7,367 bases of DNA from an uncultured euryarchaeote (GCA_937897005.1 CALCOQ010000023.1:1-7367); one strand, 5' to 3'. Shown: positions 1 through 6,624, counted from the stretch's first letter. Numbers and translations: made by a program. Notes: a model not told the origin generated them from the letters alone.

Positions 1-3000
1 CTTCTTCATCTTCATCATCATCATCATCACCATCTGCCATCGAAACTTCCTCCTTCTTGACTCCAGCGATTTCATCCATATCAGGTTGGGCGGAAGTGCC
101 AATGAATTCTGACATCCATTCATCTCCAGCATCCTCGTCATCCTTCTTGCGCGGTGCTGATAAGGTGGTGAACAAGGTGAAAGCAGCGATTAAAATTGCG
201 AAGAGATTGATTCCCAACAAGATGAAAACAAACAGGAAAGGACCTTCACTCAATTCCATTGACTCAAATACAGCCTCAGGGGGGGGAGCAAGTAATTCCT
301 CCTTCAAACAACGTGTGGTTCCATTCTGAGTGTGATGACAACTGTCAGTATTGAAAGAAACCTGAGCAGTGTTCTGATTACCAGCCAGGTCAGTGGAACG
401 GATCTCTGCACGAACAACACCAAATGGGAAGTCTGCAACTGAAACCATGTAGGAGAAAGCCCAGCCATCCTCGCTGAGAGTAGATTCATCGGTGATATCG
501 ATCCATCTCCCTGAACTGGTGGTGGTGACGAAACGTATCTCAATCACATTGACTCCAACATCATCATCAGTTCCTCCACTGATCAATATCGTGTCTCCTT
601 GCATGTACGTGGTATCCTTAGGGGCACCTGGAGAATAGAAGACGATACTTGGCACCTGTGAATCTATCTCCCAATCACTGGCTGAGATGTTGCCATCATT
701 ACCTACAGAATCGGTCATGGAGACAACCACTGTCAATACATTGTGTTTATCGATTCCAGTTATCTCAAAATCAAAGTAGTACGTGTTCCCTATCGTATCA
801 TCCAGAGGGGTATCGAAGAACAGATTCGCCTTCTCGCCATCTCCAACAGTGAAGATACGATCAGGCGTTGAGATGTTGACCATTGGTTCATCTTCAAGAT
901 CCTCACTCACGTTGATCAACAATCGATAGGACCCTTTCTGCAAGGTCAAGTCGACTATTTCACCATCGTCATTCTCAATGAAAATAGATGCACTGGGGGC
1001 GGTTGCATCTTCGCGTACCTGACCTGCATTCTTCCCAGGCGTGCTCCAAGCATCGATATTGGCATTACCGAATTCATCAGTGATGGTGACGGCATACCAA
1101 ACATTTCGTTCAACTCCCTCAGCTATCTCAATGGTCTCGATAAAAGTGTTATCTTCAGAGATACCGACGGCGATATTGTCTATCACCAGTTCCCAACCCT
1201 TCTCCACAGTAACCTCTGTTTTGAAAGTCATTTCACCGACTTCATCCAAGAATGGATTATCGATATGTCTCCAGATTTGATATGTTTCATCGGACTCATC
1301 CTCATCATTCATCCACGTCAAGATGACTTGATCGGTTTCTCCATACATCATCAATTCAGTCACTGTTGGAACAACAGGTGATGTCGTATCCTCAGTGATG
1401 GGGCCGTAGAAATTCTGCTTCAACCCACGATATTCGTATGTTCCATTCAAGTGACCATATCTCGCTTCAGATGTGACGAAATAATATGATTCAGTTCGAA
1501 ATATGCCCTCAGGAACATCGACCACGACTTGACCAAAACCATCTGGTACACTATCGAGGAAGATCATATTTTCTCCAACTTTGAATTCAGTAGGATTCTC
1601 CGGCACTGTCACGACTACTGGATAACTGCACCAATATACATTGTAACTCTCCCCCTCTGCACCGACCTGATCCGTCCATGAAACGCGGGTCTTGCCCCCT
1701 CCAAGATACTCAGCAAAGACATTTGTTGGCTCGGCTATCCAGATTCCAAAGGTATCTTCGAAAACAGGTTGAGCACAAGCTGAATTCTTCAACTCTGATG
1801 TAGTGATTCCATATTCATCGACGATACTCACACAATAGTATCCATTACCTAAACGTCCAGGTGGTAAAGAATAGTTGAATTCTCCCACATTTTCACCAAT
1901 GGTGGCAATCAACTGAACATCGCTTCTTGAAGTGTTGTTGAACATAGAACCAGCCATCCAGACCCGATAGAATTCGCCTTCTTCACCCAAAACATCATTC
2001 CAGTTGATGATGGTGTAACCATTTCCTTGCAGATTTTCTTCACCAATGAATTCTGCAGATACACGGCCCGTTCCCATCGCGGGGCCAGTGACTGCTTCTG
2101 CAGGAACGTTGTCCTCCTTGATGGAATCTTCAAGGCTGTTGTTAGAAAGGAAACGCAGATCCTCGTATGTGCTGTTAGCGGCTGTCCAATTCTTGGTAAG
2201 ATAGGTCACCGAGTAATACATCTGACGATTGGTGGACGGTGGAATGTCAATGTCAACTTCACTGGTTTCAGCAGGTAATGTTAGAATCGGGTCTTCATCC
2301 AACAAAGCCATTCCATTAGAACGGTCGATTTTGAAGGGATGTTCCCAGATATTGATCTCATATGCATCAGGCCCAGTGCTGTTGAGAGTTCCAGGGCTGA
2401 TAATATTGTAATTCACCCAGTTCAAAGTGGTCTTGCTGGTTGTGGGGTCGAATTCACCTTGAATGTAATATGGAGATCTTACGGCGGTGGTCACTTCCAA
2501 CACAGGTATAGAGAGCTGCGAGGCATCTGGAGTCAACTCCATGGTCTCAGTACCATTCAATAATTCAGTGGTGACAGCATAGTAATACGAACCATTCACG
2601 CCAGGTGGGATTTGGTATGTCACAGAATGACTTCCATCGACTCTGCTACCTAGACAATCCAATGCATTCCCGGTTTCAATATTGTCGCATGCATCTATGG
2701 AAAAAATCGGATTCATCCCTGATATCAAACTTTCATTCATTAGTTGATCATGGCGATAGACATGAAAAGTGGCATCCCACAGTTTCTCAGCAAAATTCGC
2801 ATCATCTATACTGCGCCAGGTTATCGTGGTAGACTCTGCATTTGACTCGAAGATTGCAATGATGTCCTGAGCCTGTAACGCCCAACCTTCTCCCTCATCT
2901 GAAAGAGCACTGACACCTGAAATTGGCAGCAGCGGCAAGGCCAATATCAAGACCATCAAGATGCTGATTGGTCGCCGCTGTGACATCTCCCGCATCTCAT

Positions 3001-3073
3001 CCCCCGCGACGGGTGTCTTTGTTATGGTTATGAGCATGACGCCAAAGGCGTCTATACGCGAGGGGTTGTTCAT
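1..3073 (-). CDS. Large FN3/Ig-repeat cell-surface protein with C-terminal membrane anchor (partial, C-terminus beyond window)
   Basis: The minus strand is open from a stop at 3103-3101 to base 1, giving at least 1024 codons with the C-terminus missing. Residues 36-56 form a hydrophobic signal segment ending V-S-A, a plausible cleavage site. Five FN3-like units follow. Each has a conserved Trp on an early strand (W86, W219, W358, W466, W587) and a late Tyr-Tyr/Trp-Tyr pair (near 163, 286, 412, 530, 659), often followed by a DE(Y/F)G-type turn. Two further Ig-like units (about 690-800 and 805-910) contain D-x-x-G-N turns. A hydrophobic helix at about 945-970 is followed by basic residues (PRKK) and a strongly acidic tail. 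There are at least a dozen N-x-S/T sequons and few cysteines (C129/C140 and C912/C922 could pair). This is the layout of a type I surface glycoprotein, probably adhesive or structural, with most mass outside the cell. The start at 3073 is chosen for its good Shine-Dalgarno. ATGs at 3037, 2995 and 2986 are in frame, and 2995 or 2986 would give a more typical signal peptide. The specific function is unknown. Confidence 0.85.
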   Translation of the reverse strand, partial: MNNPSRIDAFGVMLITITKTPVAGDEMREMSQRRPISILMVLILALPLLPISGVSALSDEGEGWALQAQDIIAIFESNAESTTITWRSIDDANFAEKLWDATFHVYRHDQLMNESLISGMNPIFSIDACDNIETGNALDCLGSRVDGSHSVTYQIPPGVNGSYYYAVTTELLNGTETMELTPDASQLSIPVLEVTTAVRSPYYIQGEFDPTTSKTTLNWVNYNIISPGTLNSTGPDAYEINIWEHPFKIDRSNGMALLDEDPILTLPAETSEVDIDIPPSTNRQMYYSVTYLTKNWTAANSTYEDLRFLSNNSLEDSIKEDNVPAEAVTGPAMGTGRVSAEFIGEENLQGNGYTIINWNDVLGEEGEFYRVWMAGSMFNNTSRSDVQLIATIGENVGEFNYSLPPGRLGNGYYCVSIVDEYGITTSELKNSACAQPVFEDTFGIWIAEPTNVFAEYLGGGKTRVSWTDQVGAEGESYNVYWCSYPVVVTVPENPTEFKVGENMIFLDSVPDGFGQVVVDVPEGIFRTESYYFVTSEARYGHLNGTYEYRGLKQNFYGPITEDTTSPVVPTVTELMMYGETDQVILTWMNDEDESDETYQIWRHIDNPFLDEVGEMTFKTEVTVEKGWELVIDNIAVGISEDNTFIETIEIAEGVERNVWYAVTITDEFGNANIDAWSTPGKNAGQVREDATAPSASIFIENDDGEIVDLTLQKGSYRLLINVSEDLEDEPMVNISTPDRIFTVGDGEKANLFFDTPLDDTIGNTYYFDFEITGIDKHNVLTVVVSMTDSVGNDGNISASDWEIDSQVPSIVFYSPGAPKDTTYMQGDTILISGGTDDDVGVNVIEIRFVTTTSSGRWIDITDESTLSEDGWAFSYMVSVADFPFGVVRAEIRSTDLAGNQNTAQVSFNTDSCHHTQNGTTRCLKEELLAPPPEAVFESMELSEGPFLFVFILLGINLFAILIAAFTLFTTLSAPRKKDDEDAGDEWMSEFIGTSAQPDMDEIAGVKKEEVSMADGDDDDDEDEE

Positions 3074-3081
3074 GCATCTTG

Positions 3082-3087
3082 ACCTCC
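3082..3087 (-). promoter_or_regulatory. Shine-Dalgarno site of the large surface-protein gene
   Basis: The minus strand reads GGAGGT here, 8 nt before the ATG at 3073. It is a near-perfect archaeal ribosome binding site and the main reason to prefer 3073 over the in-frame ATGs at 3037, 2995 and 2986. The out-of-frame ATG at 3077 is only 4 nt away and opens a 26-codon frame, so it is unlikely to be the true start. Confidence 0.6.
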
Positions 3088-3176
3088 GGGAAAGGATTCC
3101 TTACTCGATAACGATGGATATCGATGTATCAGTGCAACTCATACCGGATAAAACTTCTGAAAATAATAGTTTCCAG

Positions 3177-3908
3177 TCATTCTTCATTTTCGTTGTTGAT
3201 CTGTTGTAGTGGTTCATTTGAATCCAACGCAGTAATTCGATTTTTCGCTTGCATGAAACGCTTTCCAAAGGTCCAGACTCCCCCAACACCAGAAATCAGT
3301 AGAATAGCCGACATCGGATTCAAAGAAACATGGGAAAATGGAGATGGGAAGGCGCCAATATCTGACCACCCTGCAATAATCTGCAAAGCCGCTAATACCA
3401 ATCCGATTCCAGTCACTGCGAGCCGATCTGCTCGACTGAATCCACCATAGTCACGTACTCCAGTGACCGCTTGTGCCTGAGTTCCTAGATAAGAGCCGAA
3501 CATGGTCAACATCGCAGCACCCCATGCCAGAGTTGCTGAGCCAACCCATACCATGTTGTAGCCTATGGCCACCATCCATGAAACATCCAACACTCTGTCG
3601 AGAGTATGGTCCAGATAATCCCCCCAACGAGAAACTCTTCCGGTCTGACGAGCAAGCGTTCCATCAAATCCATCCAAGATCGAGGCGATTCCAAGTAATG
3701 CTGCTGCTGCAAGCAACATGAACGCTCCAACACCATCCTTTCCTGCCATCAGCATCAACAATGCTGCAGCCAAACCGACCGGAAGGGTCAACCAAGTGAT
3801 GACCAATGGTGACATCCACGAAAATCGCTTGGCCAATGGGATGCTTATTCTCTCAGACAAAGACCTCAGGTTCTGCAGAGCCAAACAACCACCAATGTTG
3901 CCTGACAC
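3177..3908 (-). CDS. CDP-alcohol phosphatidyltransferase family membrane enzyme (archaeal ether-phospholipid head-group synthesis)
   Basis: The 243-residue product carries the whole CDP-alcohol phosphotransferase signature D-x2-D-G-x2-A-R-x8-G-x3-D-x3-D at D79, D82, G83, A86, R87, G96, D100 and D104. In this family the four aspartates bind divalent metal and the CDP-linked lipid, and the last acts in catalysis. Hydrophobic stretches at about 33-54, 60-78, 108-124, 125-142, 162-181 and 197-214 fit the usual six-helix fold. A G-F-S-R-x-x-R stretch at 156-162 lies where members bind the second substrate. Enzymes of this type join CDP-archaeol to inositol phosphate, glycerol phosphate or serine. 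The sequence alone does not settle the substrate, though archaetidylinositol-phosphate synthase is the nearest guess. The start is a GTG with a G-run directly against it rather than at normal SD spacing, so initiation is uncertain; a TTG nine codons in is an alternative. It lies 25 nt after the kinase gene on the same strand, so co-transcription is likely. Confidence 0.88.
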   Translation of the reverse strand: MSGNIGGCLALQNLRSLSERISIPLAKRFSWMSPLVITWLTLPVGLAAALLMLMAGKDGVGAFMLLAAAALLGIASILDGFDGTLARQTGRVSRWGDYLDHTLDRVLDVSWMVAIGYNMVWVGSATLAWGAAMLTMFGSYLGTQAQAVTGVRDYGGFSRADRLAVTGIGLVLAALQIIAGWSDIGAFPSPFSHVSLNPMSAILLISGVGGVWTFGKRFMQAKNRITALDSNEPLQQINNENEE

Positions 3909-3933
3909 TCCCCCCTGTTGACCCTATCGGCCA

Positions 3934-4503
3934 TCACCAGTCCTGTGAAGCCATATCATCCAACCAATCCATGATTTCAGCAGGTCGATCCGGAACACAA
4001 TCCCGAGATAGCCATTTCAATACTTCAGTGGTCAAGTCACCAGGGCCCAGAACACCAGAGTCAAGTTCCAGTATCGGGACGTCGATTCCTTCCAATTCCA
4101 ACCAAGGACCTCCAATCATCTCCCATTCGACATTATCCAGGATTTTCTGCTCATCATAATCACGGAGATGTAGGCGTGCATCGATCACAAGTGGATGGGC
4201 TCGAAGAACAATAACCGCATCAACTGGAAGTAAATGGGACAAATGACCATCTATCAATTGTGTTTTCTCGGGAGGGGAACTCCACTCCTCAGCCAAAATG
4301 GTGGACAAACCCTCAACATCGATCTCTTTACTTCCATCACCATCATCCTGACCAAGAAATCCTTTGGCTTCAGCAATAATGGGCATACTCAGAATCTCTA
4401 CCACTTCCTTTAATTCTTCACTTAATCGAGTCTTTCCAGTGCCCGGCGTCCCAGTCAAAGCCAATCTGAGCAGCGGAATATCAAGGCCGGGGTCTCCACT
4501 CAT
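3934..4503 (-). CDS. AK6/Fap7-like adenylate kinase family NTPase
   Basis: The 189-residue product begins with a P-loop, G-T-P-G-T-G-K-T at residues 18-25, directly after a short hydrophobic strand. Next comes the family hallmark D-G-H-L-S-H-L-L-P at 85-93, then V-I-V-L-R at 97-101. An R-x-Y-x-x-x-K-I-x-D-N-V-x-x-E block at 114-126 follows. These motifs match the archaeal and eukaryotic AK6/Fap7 (hCINAP) family. That family has adenylate kinase and ATPase activity, and in yeast it acts in small-subunit rRNA maturation with ribosomal protein uS11. A role in 30S assembly here is inference from the family. The length is typical. The first ATG after the upstream in-frame stop (4560-4558) is 4503; no SD precedes it, so translation may be leaderless. 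The first ten residues are a small extension compared with family members that start almost at the P-loop strand. It is probably the first gene of the leftward group. Confidence 0.87.
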   Translation of the reverse strand: MSGDPGLDIPLLRLALTGTPGTGKTRLSEELKEVVEILSMPIIAEAKGFLGQDDGDGSKEIDVEGLSTILAEEWSSPPEKTQLIDGHLSHLLPVDAVIVLRAHPLVIDARLHLRDYDEQKILDNVEWEMIGGPWLELEGIDVPILELDSGVLGPGDLTTEVLKWLSRDCVPDRPAEIMDWLDDMASQDW

Positions 4504-4620
4504 GTTGATGGCAGACAGACGGGGATTGAAGAATGATGCTGGCGAAGGTGAATACTCTCAGCCGTCCATGATGCCAACGTCTTCATGAGTGCGGACATCC
4601 CGCAGTGAACTGAGGCATGA
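4504..4620. promoter_or_regulatory. Divergent intergenic spacer between kinase and helical-protein genes
   Basis: This 117-nt spacer must hold the start signals for both the leftward kinase gene and the rightward gene at 4621. I see no clear TATA box for either direction. A perfect 5-bp inverted repeat, TGCGG (4590-4594) and CCGCA (4600-4604) with a 5-nt loop, lies 16 nt before the rightward start. It sits inside a seven-codon frame, ATG at 4585 to TGA at 4608. Both elements are short enough to be chance. A GAGG at 4612-4615 is a possible SD for the rightward gene. Confidence 0.35.
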
Positions 4621-5436
4621 ATGATGTTCGAGATGAGCGACCCTGCCACCGCACTGATACAGATACGTGCATACGCCTCCGAAGCAAGATATGAGATGGC
4701 AGAGGTGATGGCCAGCGCATTGACTCAGCGCATGATCGCCGACAAGAATCGAGATCTCACAATACAAGACCTACTGGTCCAGGGGCTCAGGGACCTGGCA
4801 AACATTCTGGAGATCAGGGGTAAAGAGAAAGCGGAAAAACTGAAATTAGCTCTCAAAGCAAGTAAGGAACTCAGCAAACAAAGAGCGAGATTAGCCAAGT
4901 TACAGAAAGATGCTGGAGATATCGATTCAGCCAAGACCACTCTGGCCAACAAAGCCGATGATGAGGTCCAGACCGGGAGAGTATTCGCGTTGATGGGCAA
5001 GAAGGGAAAGGCGATGAAGAAATTCGCTAAAGCCAACAAACTGAGGAAACATCATCTTGAGGCATGTACAGAAGCGGTGGGTGCCGAATTTCTGATCAGC
5101 GGCCATCTCAAAAAGGGTGTCAAACATGGACGAAGACTTGCTGATGCAATGACTGCTGCAGGCGCGGTCAATAGAACTGGAGAGATTTTCCAACTGCTTC
5201 CAGAAGGTCAACGTCCTGCTGAAGTGACTTCCTTGATCTCTAGAGTGACTCCTTGGTGTGATGCCAATGCCGAAATGCCAGAGCCAGCACGTAATCTGCT
5301 TACTCAGAATATCATGGATCTTCAATCTCAGATTCAAAGGATTGAATCGGGCGAACAAGCAGCAAATGCTGCATTATCAGCGGCAGTGGACAAACTCAAT
5401 CCGACAATGGACTATCACTCATTCTCACGTTCTTGA
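4621..5436 (+). CDS. Uncharacterised helical, lysine/alanine-rich TPR-like protein
   Basis: I do not recognise this 271-residue protein. It has no signal peptide or membrane segment and is almost entirely predicted helix by composition, with many Ala, Lys, Leu and Glu. Residues 60-145 are strongly basic. Turns of the TPR kind (Gly, then a small residue a few positions on, between amphipathic helices) recur near 98-104 (A-G-D-I-D-S-A), 125-131 (M-G-K-K-G-K-A) and 160-166 (S-G-H-L-K-K-G). This suggests a degenerate helical-repeat scaffold. Residues 225-258 could form a coiled coil. A soluble adaptor or nucleic-acid/ribosome-associated protein is possible but unproven. ATGs at 4621, 4624 and 4633 are all in frame. 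A GAGG at 4612-4615 is 5 nt from the first and 8 nt from the second, so 4624 is as likely. It is divergent from the Fap7-like gene and ends 12 nt from the convergent tRNA. Confidence 0.8.
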   Translation: MMFEMSDPATALIQIRAYASEARYEMAEVMASALTQRMIADKNRDLTIQDLLVQGLRDLANILEIRGKEKAEKLKLALKASKELSKQRARLAKLQKDAGDIDSAKTTLANKADDEVQTGRVFALMGKKGKAMKKFAKANKLRKHHLEACTEAVGAEFLISGHLKKGVKHGRRLADAMTAAGAVNRTGEIFQLLPEGQRPAEVTSLISRVTPWCDANAEMPEPARNLLTQNIMDLQSQIQRIESGEQAANAALSAAVDKLNPTMDYHSFSRS

Positions 5437-5448
5437 GTCATTGATAGA

Positions 5449-5523
5449 TAGCGAGGGATGGATTTGAACCATCGATCTCCGGGTTATGAGCCCGACAGGA
5501 TATCCAGACTACCCCACCTCGCT
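5449..5523 (-). tRNA. Initiator tRNA-Met (CAU anticodon)
   Basis: On the minus strand a complete cloverleaf folds without an intron. The 7-bp acceptor is AGCGAGG with CCTCGCT, and the discriminator A73 is at 5449. The D-arm has GG in the loop, and G10-T25, G11-C24 and G12-C23 in the stem. The anticodon stem is TCGGG with CCCGG around loop CTCATAA. The variable loop has 5 nt, and the T-arm is GATGG-TTCAAAT-CCATC. The anticodon is CAT. The A1-T72 pair plus three consecutive G-C pairs at 29-31/39-41 are the marks of archaeal initiator tRNA; elongator tRNA-Met normally begins with G1-C72. CCA is not encoded (the next bases are TCT) and would be added by the CCA enzyme. The gene stands alone, convergent with the gene ending at 5436. 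Confidence 0.92.
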
Positions 5524-5542
5524 GAAGTCGGCGGTTCGGTCC

Positions 5543-5550
5543 CTATACTT
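5543..5550 (-). promoter_or_regulatory. TATA-like box for the initiator tRNA gene
   Basis: The minus strand reads AAGTATAG (then GG), centred about 23 nt upstream of the mature tRNA 5' end at 5523. Archaeal TATA boxes sit around 26 nt before transcription start, so this would give a short 5' leader removed by RNase P. Spacing and composition fit, but the upstream purine BRE is weak. This is inference from position and sequence only. Confidence 0.4.
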
Positions 5551-5614
5551 GAATCAGATGGGGCAACCAAGACCTTTCATTATTCTGCAATTCCACGAAT
5601 GATGAGGAAATAGG

Positions 5615-6466
5615 TTGGGTTCATACAAGATGGCTGCCCTGCAATGCATGATGGAGCGGAAGGCCTCAGGTTCCGTACGTGCAGTGTGCATTCTGGCAAT
5701 TCTGCTGTTGGCCAGCCTTACAGGCTGTTTGGGAAATGATGAACCAGCAGTATCTGGTGATGGACCTGTAGAATTGGTGGTGTTCTATGATCTCACCAAT
5801 GGTACTATTGAAGAAGTCCACAGTGACGGACAACCGACAACAATGACAGGAGCTGGATTCAGTTTTGATTTCAGAGAAACCAAATCCAAGGAAGGGAACA
5901 TCACCACATTCACCTTTGATGCAGGAGATGGAACGGATCCGGTCAGTATCAATGCAGAAGATGAATCTGTTCTGACCTACGAATACCTGAGTCATGGTAT
6001 TTTTGAAGCGACTCTCGGTGCCGAAGATGAGAACAACAATACGGCATCAATGAAACTCAAATTACGAGTGGAGTTACATGTCGCAGATACCCAGTTGGCG
6101 ACTCAGGAACCAGATCGCATCTCGATCGACTTGAATCCAGATGCTGACAGCCTCGGACTTCCCGCACAATTGTACTTGATTTCAACCGTGGAGAATCCAA
6201 CTAATGCATTTGGAGCATTTGAGGATTCAGTCGAAGTGACATGGTCACTGAAAAACTCTAGCGAAGAAGAACACGGAACTAACAGCGAGATTCTGAATGG
6301 TGGGCAATCGGCCACTTGGGAGAACCAGGAGAACAGCCCTGAAGCCGCCCTATGGTCCTTGGACATCGACATCGTGGTCGCGGGTGGAAACAGCGAAGAA
6401 GTGAATATACAATCTGATCTGTGGGCCTTGTATGAAGAAGATGAATCAGACCCAAATCCAGAATGA
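5615..6466 (+). CDS. Secreted lipoprotein with PKD-like domain
   Basis: The product has 283 residues if it starts at TTG 5615. A basic stretch (E-R-K, then R22) and a hydrophobic core lead into the lipobox L-T-G-C, with the lipidated Cys at residue 38. Residues about 80-152 resemble a PKD/Ig-like beta domain: F-D-A-G-D-G-T at 101-107, then Y-E-Y-L-S-H-G-I-F at 122-130, a variant of the usual Y-x-Y-x-x-x-G-x-Y strand pair. The remainder is probably a second beta-rich domain, ending in an acidic tail. Several N-x-S/T sequons fit an extracellular, possibly glycosylated protein anchored to the outer membrane face. TTG 5615 has a GAGG 7 nt upstream (5604-5607). In-frame ATGs at 5630, 5648 and 5651 lack an SD, but 5651 would give a compact 25-residue signal peptide. 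No catalytic motif is visible, so binding or structural roles are likelier than enzymatic ones. Confidence 0.85.
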   Translation: MGSYKMAALQCMMERKASGSVRAVCILAILLLASLTGCLGNDEPAVSGDGPVELVVFYDLTNGTIEEVHSDGQPTTMTGAGFSFDFRETKSKEGNITTFTFDAGDGTDPVSINAEDESVLTYEYLSHGIFEATLGAEDENNNTASMKLKLRVELHVADTQLATQEPDRISIDLNPDADSLGLPAQLYLISTVENPTNAFGAFEDSVEVTWSLKNSSEEEHGTNSEILNGGQSATWENQENSPEAALWSLDIDIVVAGGNSEEVNIQSDLWALYEEDESDPNPE

Positions 6467-6479
6467 ATATTGATTTTAA

Positions 6480-6497
6480 TTCAAATATGAATTTGAA
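6480..6497 (+). repeat. AT-rich inverted repeat downstream of the lipoprotein gene
   Basis: TTCAAAT (6480-6486) and ATTTGAA (6491-6497) form a perfect 7-bp inverted repeat around a 4-nt loop, beginning 14 nt after the lipoprotein stop codon. No T-run follows on the plus strand, so it is a weak terminator candidate. It could equally be a palindromic protein site or chance in AT-rich DNA. Confidence 0.3.
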
Positions 6498-6579
6498 ATG
6501 AAAGTGAAGAATGAAAGACTGAGACGCACCACGTTCCTCTGTACACCTTCATGTCTTACAGCACTCTGCTGCTTCTGCT

Positions 6580-6586
6580 CATATAG
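6580..6586 (+). promoter_or_regulatory. Possible TATA box for radA
   Basis: CATATAG lies about 40 nt before the radA start. Transcription starting some 25 nt downstream would leave a leader of roughly 15-20 nt containing the SD at 6612-6616. The upstream BRE position is pyrimidine-rich rather than purine-rich, which weakens the call. Confidence 0.28.
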
Positions 6587-6611
6587 GTTGGACGAAGAGG
6601 ACCCTGCAACA

Positions 6612-6616
6612 AGGAG
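6612..6616 (+). promoter_or_regulatory. Shine-Dalgarno site of radA
   Basis: AGGAG ends 8 nt before the ATG at 6625. It decides the radA start: an ATG at 6617 touches the site and is in another frame, and there is no reason to move the start further into the protein. Confidence 0.6.
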
Positions 6617-6624
6617 ATGGAAGC

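Noticed and set aside
11..31. ATC/GAT trinucleotide tandem as a stand-alone repeat or CRISPR-like element
   Set aside because: It is in frame and encodes the Asp-rich tail of the surface protein. There is no spacer-repeat structure.
1..3000. Many short plus- and minus-strand frames (60-83 codons) across the left 3 kb
   Set aside because: All overlap the long continuous minus-strand surface-protein frame in other frames and show low-complexity, non-protein-like translations.
3000..3077. 26-codon minus-strand frame from ATG 3077 close to the SD
   Set aside because: Only 4 nt from the SD and very short. ATG 3073, in frame with the large protein, explains the site better.
3147..3166. T-rich minus-strand stretch after the phosphatidyltransferase stop as a terminator
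   Set aside because: The T-runs are short (four T) and interrupted, so termination cannot be told apart from an ordinary AT-rich spacer.
4569..4613. Possible C/D box RNA in the divergent spacer (ATGATGC ... CTGA)
   Set aside because: The C box has a mismatch, D' and C' boxes are missing, and there is no closing stem.
4927..5358. 143-codon minus-strand frame inside the helical-protein gene
   Set aside because: It is antisense to a longer plus-strand gene with coherent helical composition, and has no recognisable motif or start signal.
5599..5605. ATGATGA as the C box of a C/D guide RNA
   Set aside because: No CTGA D box follows at a suitable distance, and no terminal stem or C'/D' pair is visible.
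6480..6497. AT-rich hairpin as a factor-independent terminator of the lipoprotein gene
   Set aside because: The stem is only 7 bp and AT-rich, with no T tract after it. I list it as a repeat only.
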